From: Ampelocalamus luodianensis
Taxonomy: Eukaryota; Streptophyta; Magnoliopsida; Poales; Poaceae
Direction of reading: 5' to 3'
DNA length: 64,000 bases
Assembly (NCBI GenBank): GCA_036346255.1
Contig: CM070633.1
Coordinates: 14,632,001-14,696,000 of the forward strand
Below the pieces are notes generated by a model. The model had not been told where the DNA came from, searched no databases, and saw nothing but the letters and a program-made list of their open reading frames with translations. Made by a program: the position numbers and the translations under genes. Below are positions 10,672-21,956 of this stretch, piece by piece; position 1 is the stretch's first letter; every line of letters begins with the position of its first letter.

Positions 10672-13082
10672 GTAAAAAACTTGGAACATATAAATCCCGG
10701 TGTACACAATTGATGCGTTGGTTGTAACATCCCAAAAATTTGGTCTGTTTTGAAGTTTTAAAAGAAAAATAACCATTTGGATTTTTCTGCTAAAGTTAAA
10801 GTTTAATATGAATTTTTAGAGTTCAAAAAAATTTAATATGATTAATGTCAACATCAACTATATTAAAAATTATTTTATTTGAGTTCTATGTGCTTAGATA
10901 TATTTTCTAGAATTTTTCTGAGTACATTTGCTATTTTCTATTTGTTATTTGGAGTTTCTGTTATTTTCTAAAAAGAGAAACTACTAAAATCTCAGAATCT
11001 TCCTTGGGCTCAAACCTTAACCTCTTGGCCCATCTCCTCGGCCTGCCATTTCTTTTCCGGGCGCCCACGCAAAGCCTTGGGCCCGCCTCCTGTTTTTCCT
11101 CCCGCGCCAACCGAGCAGGCCGCGTCTCTTGCCACGCCAGCGTCTTCTTCAACCCGTCCCCCAGCAGGACTCCCGTGAGTCCGTGTTCCTCGCGCAGTGC
11201 CGCCAGCTCCCTTTCAATCTCCCTCTCCCGAGCCAATATAAAGGACCCCAACCCCATCAATTTGTTCGCATCGTGTTCCTCCTCAGAAACCCTAAATTCT
11301 TGACCCCGTTGCTTTCTTCGTTGCGCCGCAATCTACCGAAGACCGAAGACCACCGAAGCTTCATCTCCGGCGGAGTTCGCCACCGTTGGTCCATCTCCGG
11401 CCGTGATTCTTCCTCCGCCGGGTCCGCAATAGCGTGTGCTACGCCGTGCTCCCACCCCCTTTGGCCGGGCACCATCAAATCGTCGTTTTCGTTTCTGTCC
11501 GACAACCGGCCGCCGACCATCTTTCCCGATCTACTAAGTCCGGTGAGTTTCTTTGCTCCGAAGCGCGTCATATTGAGACCTACGTTATTGGCATCTAATC
11601 CTCATCCTTCTTTGTTGCTCTCCATCACCAATACTGTCGCATCCGAGGAGCTCGTTGTCATCCATGGCCGCTGCTACCGTTGACTCACCGCCGCTCTTGT
11701 CGTGCAGTCACCTCCTAGAGTTTCGTCATGTCTCCGTGAACCCTTTTGCCACTTCGCCGGATCTCCGTCGCCCCCTATTGCCCTCGGCGCCAAGCTTCAA
11801 GCTGCCGGCCATGGCTACCTCGGTCTCTCTCTGTGCTTTCTTCTTTTGCCGACGTGGCTAGCCACCTCTTGTGCTACATCATCGTCCACCTAAGCCTCTT
11901 TTCTTATGTGACATCCTCGTCATCTCCTGGTCATCTGCCATGTGGCGCACTCAGTCTCTACCCGAAACCAAGGTCCATGGAACCAGTCCACTGTACACCA
12001 TCTCTATGACCAGTGGGCCCACCTATCAAATTTAATTCCTTTAATTCCCTTTTTCGGCTGAATTTCCTTGATGACGTCAGCTGATGGCATAATTACCTTT
12101 TCCTTCAGGAAAGTAATTCAGTAAATCACTAAATCCTGATTTTCATGATTTTATGTGATTTCAATCTTCCAAAGGCCATATCTTTTGCATCCGAAATTCG
12201 ATTGAGTCCATTCAAATTCCTAAATTCATCTAAATTCGAGATCTTATATGAGATTTTTATTTAATTTTTGGAGTTTGTTTCCTCTCTGTTATTTATTTAT
12301 TTGATTTATTTGTTGTTTTTGCGAGTAGACGTTGGTACTTCGGGAAGATTTGAGCAAGGAGTAGCATACCAAGATCAAGATCAATCACATGATTTATTCC
12401 AAGGCAAGTCGTGGTCCTTTGATCATATTGAACCTATGATTTCAAATGTATATTATTTTATACAATTGCATGCTATCTTTATATAAATGGTTTTGGGTAT
12501 AGTTATTACTTGTTGTCATTATGCCTCCATTGATTATTTGAATGCCATGAATCCTTTGTCACCTTAGTATGGGTAATTTTAGTTGGACATATTTGTATTG
12601 CCAACGTGGGTATCGTATCCATGCTTAGTTCAATTTAGTTATGATGGGTTTTAGTTGAACAAAATGGTTTTCGCTTGGGCGAGTAGTTGGTGGATAGTGG
12701 GGATGTGGATTGAACATGCTGTGGGTTTGTGGTAAATTCGCCTGAGTAATTTGTCAAGAACTTAATCTTGTGCGCCATTGAACTGGGCCTTAACCGTACA
12801 ACCACATGCCTGATGGGACGGGTCTGGCTGACTAATTAGCAATGTCTTAATTTCGGTTCTGTCATGTGAAGTGTGAGTTATGGGAAATGTATCATCACAG
12901 TGGCGCAAGAGGGGGGCCCTGTCTGGTCGGAAAGATATTCAGTGTTGAAACCTTAGCGGGCAGAACTGGGTTAAGAAGGAGCTTTGTAAAAGCCTTGTGA
13001 TGATCACTTACTCGCACACCTCGGAAATGTGTTAAACAGACATTATAAGTTGATCTATCTCTTGTGGGTCAAGCTGTACAAC

Positions 13083-13111
13083 CTCTGCAGAGTGTAAAAC
13101 TATTCGAATAG
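13083..13111 (+). promoter_or_regulatory. Conserved two-palindrome LTR module (representative)
   Basis: CTCTGCAGAG is followed after 7 bp by the 12-bp perfect palindrome CTATTCGAATAG. The module recurs at 39947-39974 (with CCCTGCAGGG), 52783-52811, 62331-62359, and reversed at 56360-56386 (CCCTGCAGGG). A decayed version is at 45421-45452. Function is unknown. Confidence 0.7.
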
Positions 13112-13484
13112 TCGTGTCCGCGGTTATGGACGTGCTCGGGGATTTCACACGGGAGATAGAGTCTCTTCAAAAATGTGTCGGAGTGTGGATGAGAAGTTCA
13201 CTTGATGAATATAACGATCGTTTGGTGAATAGGTCATTCACTTGGTGGTTTGTGTTGATTGGTGAATAGGGATTCACTTATCTTTGGATTGGTTGGGAGT
13301 GAATGGGAAGTTCATTAGTCGTTTCAAAACAATTGTTTATTTATTTAATATTGTTTCCAACTCAGCATTTCAATCTATTTATTGTATTTATCGTAAATGC
13401 TATTTTCTGTAAAAGAGCCATACAGCTAACATTTGTTCAAGCCTTGCATGAATACTATTTGCATACATTTCCCCATGACTTGCT

Positions 13485-13503
13485 GAGTATATTCAAAGTA
13501 CTC
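13485..13503 (+). promoter_or_regulatory. Conserved LTR stem-loop with changing paired bases (representative)
   Basis: GAGTA and TACTC flank a 9-base loop, preceded by CTTGCT. Equivalent stems in the same context are at 21550-21562 (GAGTC/GACTC), 28344-28356, 40301-40318 (GAGTAC/GTACTC), 45032-45047, 47567-47580, 53146-53164 (GAGCAC/GTGCTC), 56015-56032 and 62695-62713. Both arms change together between families. Confidence 0.7.
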
Positions 13504-14299
13504 ATGGCTTTGTGCCCTGTGTTGTTTAATCTCCACAGAAGAACCAGTGAACTCGAGTTCTACCAGGAAGAGTACCATGAAGGTTTTGCGGATTAGGATG
13601 CGTTCTCCACTTGATTGCCTATGGGCATGTTGATTGACCATTTGAAGAGTTTCGTTCCTCTGCAAAAGTTTATTTGTTTCTTTAGCCCTGCGTGGCAAGT
13701 TAAGCAAACGTTGACCATAAGGTCCAGTTATTATAATTATTTGTTACTTTGAGATCTTTTTAGTTAAATCGAATAAATGGATGATATTTCATCACTGTTT
13801 CCTGTGTGAGCTAGCTACTGATCTGGGACTAGTTCAGAATACACAGAGGGTTCCTGAGATGTATTTTTGGGTCTCGACATTGGTTCTTCTCACACGTTGT
13901 TTCTTCTTTGCCCCCCTGCGAAGCAGCAGGTCCTCTTGTACTGCTAATACCGGTCTGCCTTTGTAATTTGAGCATGTTACTGATGTTACTATCTCTGCTT
14001 TACTCCAAGAAGGTGCCATTTCTGTTTTGGACACTGTCCTTAATTGTGGTTAGATGGTAGCTGACGTCATCGTGGTCAATGTGGTTTGTGGAGTTCATGT
14101 TCGTGGTCTCCTTCAACTTCCATTTAATCACCCAGTATAAGCCAAAAAAACAATTTCTAAACAACCAGTGGATGCAACTGACGCTCGAGAAATATGTTAG
14201 CTCGTCGGTGGTGAGCTGGACTGCTAATGTTGAAATTGCTGCTCCCTTCTCTGCAACTCTGGCTTTCCCTACTCTTCTCAAGAAACCTTCTGAGTTCGC

Positions 14300-14896
14300 T
14301 GGTGGATTTTATGTGGCTTTCAATATTTATTGTGGTTATTATCTGCTTTAACTCAATGTGGAATATTGATAAATGTGATAGGGAATTATTTGATGCAGAA
14401 TCTAACTCGAGGAATTAATACTCGAGGTGCTGAGGACGGCTGTGCTGGAATAGGTAGACATATTTATTGATATCGAGTCTACTGAAATTTAATATGCATG
14501 CGTATGATTAATCCGGATACAGCACAGGGTGGAATAGCTGGGTTTGTTTTGCAGGATCGGCTCTGCAGGCTGTTGACCCACATGATCAGATTGGAATTGA
14601 TCTCGTGAACAATCTGATCATGGCACATGACTCACACATGTGTGCTAGGGACTAATATATTTTAGACTCATTAAACTGACATGTCTGATCGTGGTTTATG
14701 ACATGGTTCATGAGTGTCACGGTGTACCAAAAACAGGTGGGTCAATTATAACACCTGGAAGTGGAGTCTATAAATAGGTCCCTACCCTCCAGCCTCATGA
14801 TGCAATTGTGAGCGACACCACGAAAAAGGTAGAGGAATAGAGGATAGACCGAATAGACACCACAAAATCAATCTAGGGTTTGCTCAAAACCCAACA
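14300..14896 (+). repeat. 5' LTR of the copia element
   Basis: Starts TGGTGGATTTTATG (the partner has TGTTGG) and ends CCCAACA. 597 bp. Confidence 0.93.
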
Positions 14897-14897
14897 T

Positions 14898-14909
14898 TGG
14901 TATCAGAGC
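14898..14909 (+). other. Primer-binding site (tRNA-Met type)
   Basis: TGGTATCAGAGC lies one base after the 5' LTR. Confidence 0.92.
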
Positions 14910-15286
14910 CATCGTAGGCGGCGGTCACGACGATCGTTCGCGTCCGAAGAAAAGCCGAGTCGATGACGTCCCGTCTGAAGCCAAGCCGTGTAGTTTATAC
15001 GTCCTCGATCCGCGCGCGTTTGCTAGCGTCCACGATCCGCCCGCCGTGTAGCAGATCCGTCATTGTCGTCAAGACGCAGCCAGCGTCTTGCGGCCGTGAA
15101 GTCGGTCGGTAGCGCGCAACAACTTTGGTATGCTTAATTAATTGCCGCTGCTGCCTGATTATGATGCAGGTGTTGCCGATCGACCGCCGTCCATGTGTCC
15201 GGTCGTTTCCTCGCCTCGTTCAGCACGCGTCCGGTACATGAAAGAATTCCGCATTGTTTTCTTCTGGAGACGCCGCAGCTGCGTTA

Positions 15287-15560
15287 GGCTGCTCCCAATG
15301 GGTGGTTTCTTATTGCAGTTTCTTATTGCATGAAAGGTATTTAGATACCACCTTCCCAATGCATTGTATCCTAGAGTGTTGTATCTTATGCCTTTGATAT
15401 AAATATCTTTACCACTATTTCTACCTAGGATACTGTGTATGAGTGGTATCTAAATAAGATACTAGGCTGCTCTCTCTCTTCCTTAATTACAATGCCACAT
15501 CAAATTTTTTCTTATGTGGAGTCTTAAGATACTTGCCAAGGTGGAGCATTGGGAGTAGCC
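15287..15560. mobile_element. Tourist-like MITE (PIF/Harbinger)
   Basis: The termini are GGCTGCTCCCAATG and its near-inverse CATTGGGAGTAGCC, flanked by the 3-bp duplication TTA (15284-15286, 15561-15563). The 274-bp AT-rich interior is non-coding. The MITE sits in the gag leader of the copia element. Confidence 0.85.
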
Positions 15561-15563
15561 TTA

Positions 15564-16592
15564 TGGACAGATGTGGATACTAGGGAACCCAATTAAACTT
15601 GAAGGCCTGGAGCACCTGAACACGTGGGGGATCTACATCTGCAATCTTGATGGCATTATTATGGTCATCTCATCGTACAACAAGATTCAATTCAATGCAT
15701 TGAAGGAAAATTTTCTTCACTTGCGTCACTTCTTCTCACGTGAAAGGAAAAGCAATCTATTGCTATTGTTTCTTGACTTACCAGAAAGGATTGCTGTACT
15801 CAATTAATTGATCAAAGCATTAATTGAGCCAGAAGGCAGTGCTCTTTAGATCAACGCATTAATTCTTCTCAGATCAACGTAAGAAAACAGCGAACTAATA
15901 TTCTTCATTTTTCGATGTGAAACATGCCTTGCCCCTGCTTCTACCCTACAGATTCAGGTGAACAGAATGCGCGAAAAATAATGTGTAATCTGGAACAAGA
16001 TTTTGGTGAGGTATCTCTTATTAAAGTGCTTAATCTTGTTAATCGTTTTCTCTCCACTAAGATGTATTATGGTAGATCAATTAATGAACATCTCAATATA
16101 CTCTGTATTTTAGCAGAGGAATTAAAAAATGCTGGCTATCTTTTTTTCCTGAAGAAGTGCAGGTTGTGGTTGTTCTGAACTCTTTGCCAAATTCATGGGA
16201 ACAATTTAAGATATCTTTCTGTCATTCTGAAAGGATACTCAATATGCACACTCTAAGGCATCATTTGCTTATGGAACTCACAGGGAAAAGAAAGAAATAC
16301 TAACAATTTTGAGTTACACCTCGGAGAGGAAAAATGTACTAATAAAAGGAATTGGCAAAAGAGGAAGTCTAATGGTGATTTGAGAGAAAAGCTTAACAAG
16401 AAACGCGATCGGGATGATTGTGGAAATTATAACTCAGTTTAGAGCAATGATAAGTACAAGAATTATAAGTGTCACAACTGTGGTCAGTATGGGCATTTCA
16501 GAGCTGATTGTAGGAAAAAGAAGAAGCAGAATGAGCAAAAGAATCAAAACAAGCATCCAGTTGAGCGTAAAGGCGATTCATCGCCTAACGGT
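15564..16592 (+). pseudogene. Copia gag (UBN2 type) remnant with a zinc knuckle
   Basis: Readable pieces include MYYGRSINEHLNIL (about 16062-16103), then LNSLPNSWEQFKISF (about 16168-16212), both typical of the copia gag UBN2 domain. A CCHC knuckle, CHNCGQYGHFRADC, follows at about 16469-16510. The pieces are in different frames with several stops, so no full gag can be made. The zinc knuckle is in a different frame from the flanking long frame 16414-16773. Confidence 0.8.
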
Positions 16593-19465
16593 ATGTCTAA
16601 TATTTTTATATGCACTGAATCTTTATTTACTACTACTTTTCCAAATAGTTGGGTTGTTGATTCTGGTGCTACATTTCATATTACTAACGATAATAGAGCT
16701 TTTACTTCTATGCGAACAATTCCAAGGGGAAATAGATATATCTTTTTGGGCCCTGATGCCAAAACTGGTGTAAATTATGTCTTGAAACTTCCCAATGGAG
16801 GAAAATTATTATTACATGACACTTCATATTCACCTAGTATGAGAAGGAATTTAATCTCTGTTGCTCAGTTAGAATCTATTGGTTATGATATATTGTTTGG
16901 AAAAAGAAGAGTTAAAATATTGCTCAATGAAAAATTAGTGCATACTGGAACTTGTCATGAAGGTCTTTATTTTTCTTGATGAGCAACTAAATAATGACAA
17001 TATTGATTGCTTTGTTGGTGAAAATAACTTCATAGTGAGGAATACTAATGATAGGTACACATGCTTGGAATCTTATTTATGGCATTTACGACTTGGTCAC
17101 ATATCTAAAAACAGAATTAAGAGGCTTATTAATTCTAGAATTCGACACTTTAAATGTGAGGATTTTGGTATTTGTGAGGCATGTATAATGGGTAAGATGA
17201 CTCGTGTGCCTTTTCCAAAGGCGGAAAGATCAAATGAGCCTCTTGCCATTATTCATTCTGATATTTGTGGTGAGATGTCTACTCCCACTAGAGAACAAAA
17301 GGTTTATTTTATCACATTCATTGATGATTATCCAAGATTTGGTTATGTGTATCTTCTTAAATATAAGTCGGAAGGATTTGATGTATTCAAGACATTTAAA
17401 ACTGAAGTGGAAAATTAATTGAATAGAAAGATCAAAGTTTTGAGAACTGACCGTGGAGGAGAATACACTTCAGGAATATTAAATAATTTTTGTAAAGAGC
17501 ATGGAATTATTCATCATTATACCATACCTTACACTCCGCAACAAAATGGTATGGCTCAGCGGAGGAATAGAACACTTATGGATATAGTTAGATCTATGAT
17601 GGCCTATTCAGATCTTCTTTTATTCTTTTGGGGTGAAGCTTTGCATACTGCTGTTTATTTATTAAATCATTCACCATCTAAAGTTGTAATAGTCACTCCT
17701 TATGAGTTGTGGACTGGAAGAAAAACCTCACTTCGCCACTTAGCTGTTTGGGGTTGTAGTGCACAAATTAGAGTGCCAAATCAAAACCGTACAAAATTGC
17801 AACCTAAAAGCACGGCATGAATTTTTATTGGTTATTCTTTGGAATCAAAAGGGTACAGGTTCTATGACCAGGAAAAGGATAAACTGGTGGAAAGCAGGGA
17901 TGCAATATTTTTAGATCAAAACACACCTCGCCGTGCTAAGCGGGCGAGGGTGGAATTATTGGCAACTCCACTTGAAACACAGATGGATACATCTGGTATT
18001 GATTCTCACACTGAAGGAGGTTCAGCTCCTGAAGAAAATGCAAACCAAACTCCCAATACTAACATGCTTAGGAGAAGTGGGAGGAATTTTAGTACACCCC
18101 AACATCTAGATGATTATTATTTGTTCTTGGGGGAAGTTCACTCTAAAATTTCAGATTTAGAGGAAGAACCAAAGACTTATAAAGAAGCAATAAGCTGTTC
18201 TCAATCAAAACTATGGGTGAAAGCAATGCGGGAAGAATTAAACTTGATGAAAAGGAATAGAGTTTGGGAACTTGTTGATCTATCAAACAACCATAAACCC
18301 ATAGGTTATAAATGGATTTTTAAAAGGAAATTGAATGCTACGGGTTTAGTGGAAAAAAAATATAAGGCTAGACTTGTTGTTAAAGGATTTACACAAAGGG
18401 AAGGTATTGACTTTGTGGAAACTTTTTCTCATGTTGCAAAGTTTACTTCATTCATATTATTAGTGCTTTGACGGCTTATTATGATCTTGAACTCCACTAA
18501 ATGGATGTTAAAACTACTTTTCTTAATGATCTTTTGGAGGAGGGAATATATATGATACAGCCGGAAGGTTTTGGAGAAAAAGGAAATGAAATAAGGTTTG
18601 CAAGTTGAATAGATCAATTTATGGTCTTAAACAAGCTTCACGTCAATGGTATATTCTTTTTGATAATACTATCATGTCATATGGTTTTTCAATGACGGAA
18701 GGTGATCATTGCATATATACAAAAGTTATGGGTAATTGTTTTGTCTTACTGTCTTTATGTGTTGATGATATTCTCATTGCTTCTAATGATAAAAAAATAC
18801 ATTGATGGAAGTGAAAGCTTGGTTGTCTTCTAAATTTGATATGAAAGATATGGGAGAAGCTTCCTATGTTTTAGGAGTTGAAATACATAGAGATCGGAAT
18901 AAAATGATTCTTGGGTTGTCTCAAATGGCATACCTTCGAAGTATTTTAAAACGATTTTCTATGGAAAACAACAAACCTGTTAATGTACCTATTGTAAAGG
19001 GAACTAAACTCAGTGAGGAATTATGTCCAAAAACTCCTAAGGAAAAAGGTAGAATGAATGGTATTCCTTATTCTTCTGCTTTGGGATGTCTGATTGGCAA
19101 GGGGATCTGGATAACCGAAAATCAACTTCTGGTTATCTATTTACTTTGGCAGGAGGTGCTATTTCTTGGTGCAGCAGGAAACATAATTCAGTTGCTCTTT
19201 CCTCTATGGAAGCTGAATACATTGCTGCATCTGAAGCAGCAAAGGAAGGTGTATGGCTGAGGGAATTTCTTGCATCACTTAAGGTCGTGGAAAGTGCATC
19301 ATAACCTGTCACTATTTTTTGTGATAATCAGGCAGCTATCAAGGTCTCAAGGGATCCTAAATTTCATACTAAAAGTAAACACATTGAAGGAAGATATCAC
19401 TATATCCATGATATAATAAATAGACTCAAATATATTCGTTTGGTTTATTTGCCTAGCATTGATAT
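16593..19465 (+). pseudogene. Copia pol: protease, integrase, reverse transcriptase, RNase H (broken)
   Basis: Domains in order: protease WVVDSGATFHIT (~16648-16683); pre-integrase WHLRLGHISKNR with CEAC (~17080-17190); integrase core with HSDICGEM, FIDDYPRFGYVYL and the D-D-E region TDRGGEYTS (17449-17475) to PQQNGMAQRRNRT; RVT_2 reverse transcriptase ELNLMKRNRVWELV and KARLVVKGFTQREGIDF (18237-18410), then YGLKQASRQW (18618-18647) and the catalytic LCVDDILIAS (18757-18786). RNase H pieces are STSGYLFTLAGGAISW and SSMEAEYIAASEAAKEG (19124-19250), then FCDNQAAIKVS (~19320). Stops or frameshifts occur at 17416, 17818, ~18460, ~18600, ~18805 and ~19085. At ~19085 the segment usually linking reverse transcriptase to RNase H (family norm, ~80 residues) is missing. 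The last codons continue after the nested element, at 28751-28840. Confidence 0.92.
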
Positions 19466-21956
19466 TGTAATACTCCGGAAGTGTGAGAAGTCAATAATCG
19501 GGATAAATCAATTTAATCGGTAGCGCTTAATTTTATTCGGGAGTTGGAAATTTTATTAAATTCAAAGTTTTGGGGATCTTTGGAGTATGGACCTCCGGCC
19601 CAAGCTCATCCATCCCTTTGGCCGGCCCGGAGTGGGCCATTAAGGGGGGGAAGGTGTCCTAGGGCCCAAGGCCCAAGCTGCCCCTCCTTCTAAACCCTAG
19701 TTGCCCTTACCCCACCCCTTGGCGAATTCTTTCCTCCCCTCCCTCTTGCAGCCGCCACCCCACCCCTCCCTCTCCTTGCGCCTTCCATCTCCTCCTTGGA
19801 GCTGCCCATCCATGGATGAGCACCTCCCATTCCTTGATGCCGATCTCCCCGCTGCCGGCCTCTCGCGAAGGAAGGGCTGGAGCTTCGCGGACTTGTTGAT
19901 CAAGAAGGGGGGGATTGAGGGTCATCCTCTACAAGGTTCTTCATCGTCTTCCTGGTGCTCCAAGGGTAACGGTTCTCGGTTGTCGTTGTTGGTTAATCGT
20001 AGAGGCGAATTTGATTAGGTTTGATCGGTTCATGTGCGGTCTGCTGTAATTCCAATTCTGTCCAGTTTCTTACGTGGCTTGTTTCGTGTACCTAAAGGCA
20101 GAATTAGGGAATTTGATCTCCTAGAGTTTTGTAGGTCTTGTTCTTAGCTTTCGGTGGCCGCCAAGAACACTGAATTCTGACTTTCGAGTCAAAAGTTATG
20201 ATAGATTTATTATCTGCTGTCCAGAATCCTGATGAGAATTAGCAGTCTCTGTATAGGTTGATATATGGCCTAGTTAGAGGGTGATTCAGAGGTCTTGCCC
20301 ATAACAAATTTTGAAGATGATATCACTAGCTTTCAGGATTGATAAAGAACACCTCATTTGGATTTATAGATCAAAAGTTATGCACTTTTCTTTGTGACTG
20401 TCCAGATTGTATGTCAGTCCGTCCAGATTGTATGTTAGTTTTTATCTCTAGTTTTGTCCCGTGTGCCACTTTTTGTTAAAGGAAAAATTTGAATGTCGTG
20501 CCAACTAGGTTAGTGTAGGTAATTTCATAACCTTTTCAGATTGTTAAAGAACGTCCAATTTGGAGTTGTACAACAAAAGTTATGGATATTTTATTTTAGC
20601 CGATATTTCTGTCAATTAATTCAGTCAACAGATTTGAGCCGTGGGCCAAATTTTATTAGAGCAAAATCTGAACTTTTGCCCAACTAGAGTATTGTAGATA
20701 TGTCAGTTAAGAATCCATGGAAATTGGTCTCACCTCATTCCGAGTTCCAGACCAATAGTTATGTCATTTACCGTGCTGCTGTCCAGAATTAAGTTATGTA
20801 AGAAATTGTTGATTTCAGTTTAAGCTTTGTTTTAATGACTAGAGTCATCGGGGAAGCGATGTTTAACGTCGATTAGTAGTGTTGGGTATATTATGTCCTT
20901 ATTGAAATTATTTTACTTGTTTAGGAGGTGAAGCCTCGGGTTTATGAGTATCACCTTTGCCGACTAACGCGTCGCATCGCGAAGGCAAGTACATTGCCAC
21001 CCTTAATGATTGTGATTGATGAATGTTTATGGTCATCTTTGTGATTTTGTATGATACGAGAGAAGATGGATTGTCTATGTTCTTTCATATGTGTTGAATC
21101 CATGTTTTGTTATCATGTCTTTCAATATTAAGTATTTCATTCTATGCATTCATTATGCATGTTTCATCCACGAAAGTGGATTGCAAGTCCCACCATTCCG
21201 ATGTGGGCGGTGTTGGACATTGTCATGTCCGTCCACGGAGTGGATTTGAAAGACCCATTAATTCCGAATGGGCATGTAAGACCCATTAACTCCAAGATGG
21301 GCAATGTTGGGCGCCCGTATGAAACGTTATTCATGCGGAAGTGGATCCCGCATTTTTGTTAAGATGCGGGCTTGAGTGAACACCGACGGGTGTTTCAGCT
21401 ATACCGATATATGCATGTATGCAGTCCATTCCTTTGATTTTGAGCATTCATATCATGTCTTCATATGTAGTCGATTGTGATGTGATCGAACGATGATGAG
21501 TTTGTCTTATTCATATTGAATGATTATCTTATTGATATATGTACTTGCTGAGTCGTGGACTCACTCTTGCGTTGTTTGTTTATTTTAGGTAACCCCTGAT
21601 GTTGGCTCTTGGGAGGGAGTAGACACGCACTACTTGTTCACAACATCAAATTCATGTTCAAGACTAAATTTTAGTTCCATATTTCATTCGTTAACGGTGA
21701 ACTGTAATAATTAAACTATAATTGGAGAAGGAAGGATACCTTCTCCACCTGGATGTTGATTTATTACTGCGTGTGAACCTTCTTTATTGATGTTCAGTAT
21801 TAAATAACTTAGAAGGTGAAGGAAGGATACCTTCACCATGTCGTGTTTATCTTAATCTTGTCTTTAGTTGATATACTTGTTTCAAGTTCTTAGTATTATG
21901 GATGTATGTTAGATGTTTTAGGTGACATCTTGGCTTCGGATAGCCGAGGTGTTACG
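19466..21956 (+). repeat. 5' LTR of the LARD-like element
   Basis: This 2.49-kb LTR includes a GC-rich segment (~19600-19960) and the stem-loop GAGTC/GACTC at 21550-21562. Short frames here (for example 19701-20018) are unsupported. Confidence 0.92.

Larger units (their letters stand above)
10723..13879 (+). mobile_element. Gypsy solo LTR (3.16 kb)
   Basis: A single LTR begins TGTAACATCCC and ends GGTCTCGACA, with the identical duplication TTGGT on each side (10718-10722, 13880-13884). No second LTR or internal domain is present, so it is a product of LTR-LTR recombination. A TATA box (TATAAA, 11237-11242) lies in GC-rich promoter-like sequence. The right half resembles the LTR at 50164-53476, including the palindromes at 13083-13111 and the stem-loop at 13485-13503. 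Confidence 0.92.

Noticed and set aside
11129..11683. 184-codon frame in the GC-rich zone downstream of a TATA box
   Set aside because: It lies in the leader part of the solo LTR (TTGGT duplication at both ends) and has no recognisable domain.
21107..21362. Duplicate small frames at 21107-21362 and 27850-28115
   Set aside because: They are the same spot in the two LTRs of one element and are not conserved in frame between the copies.
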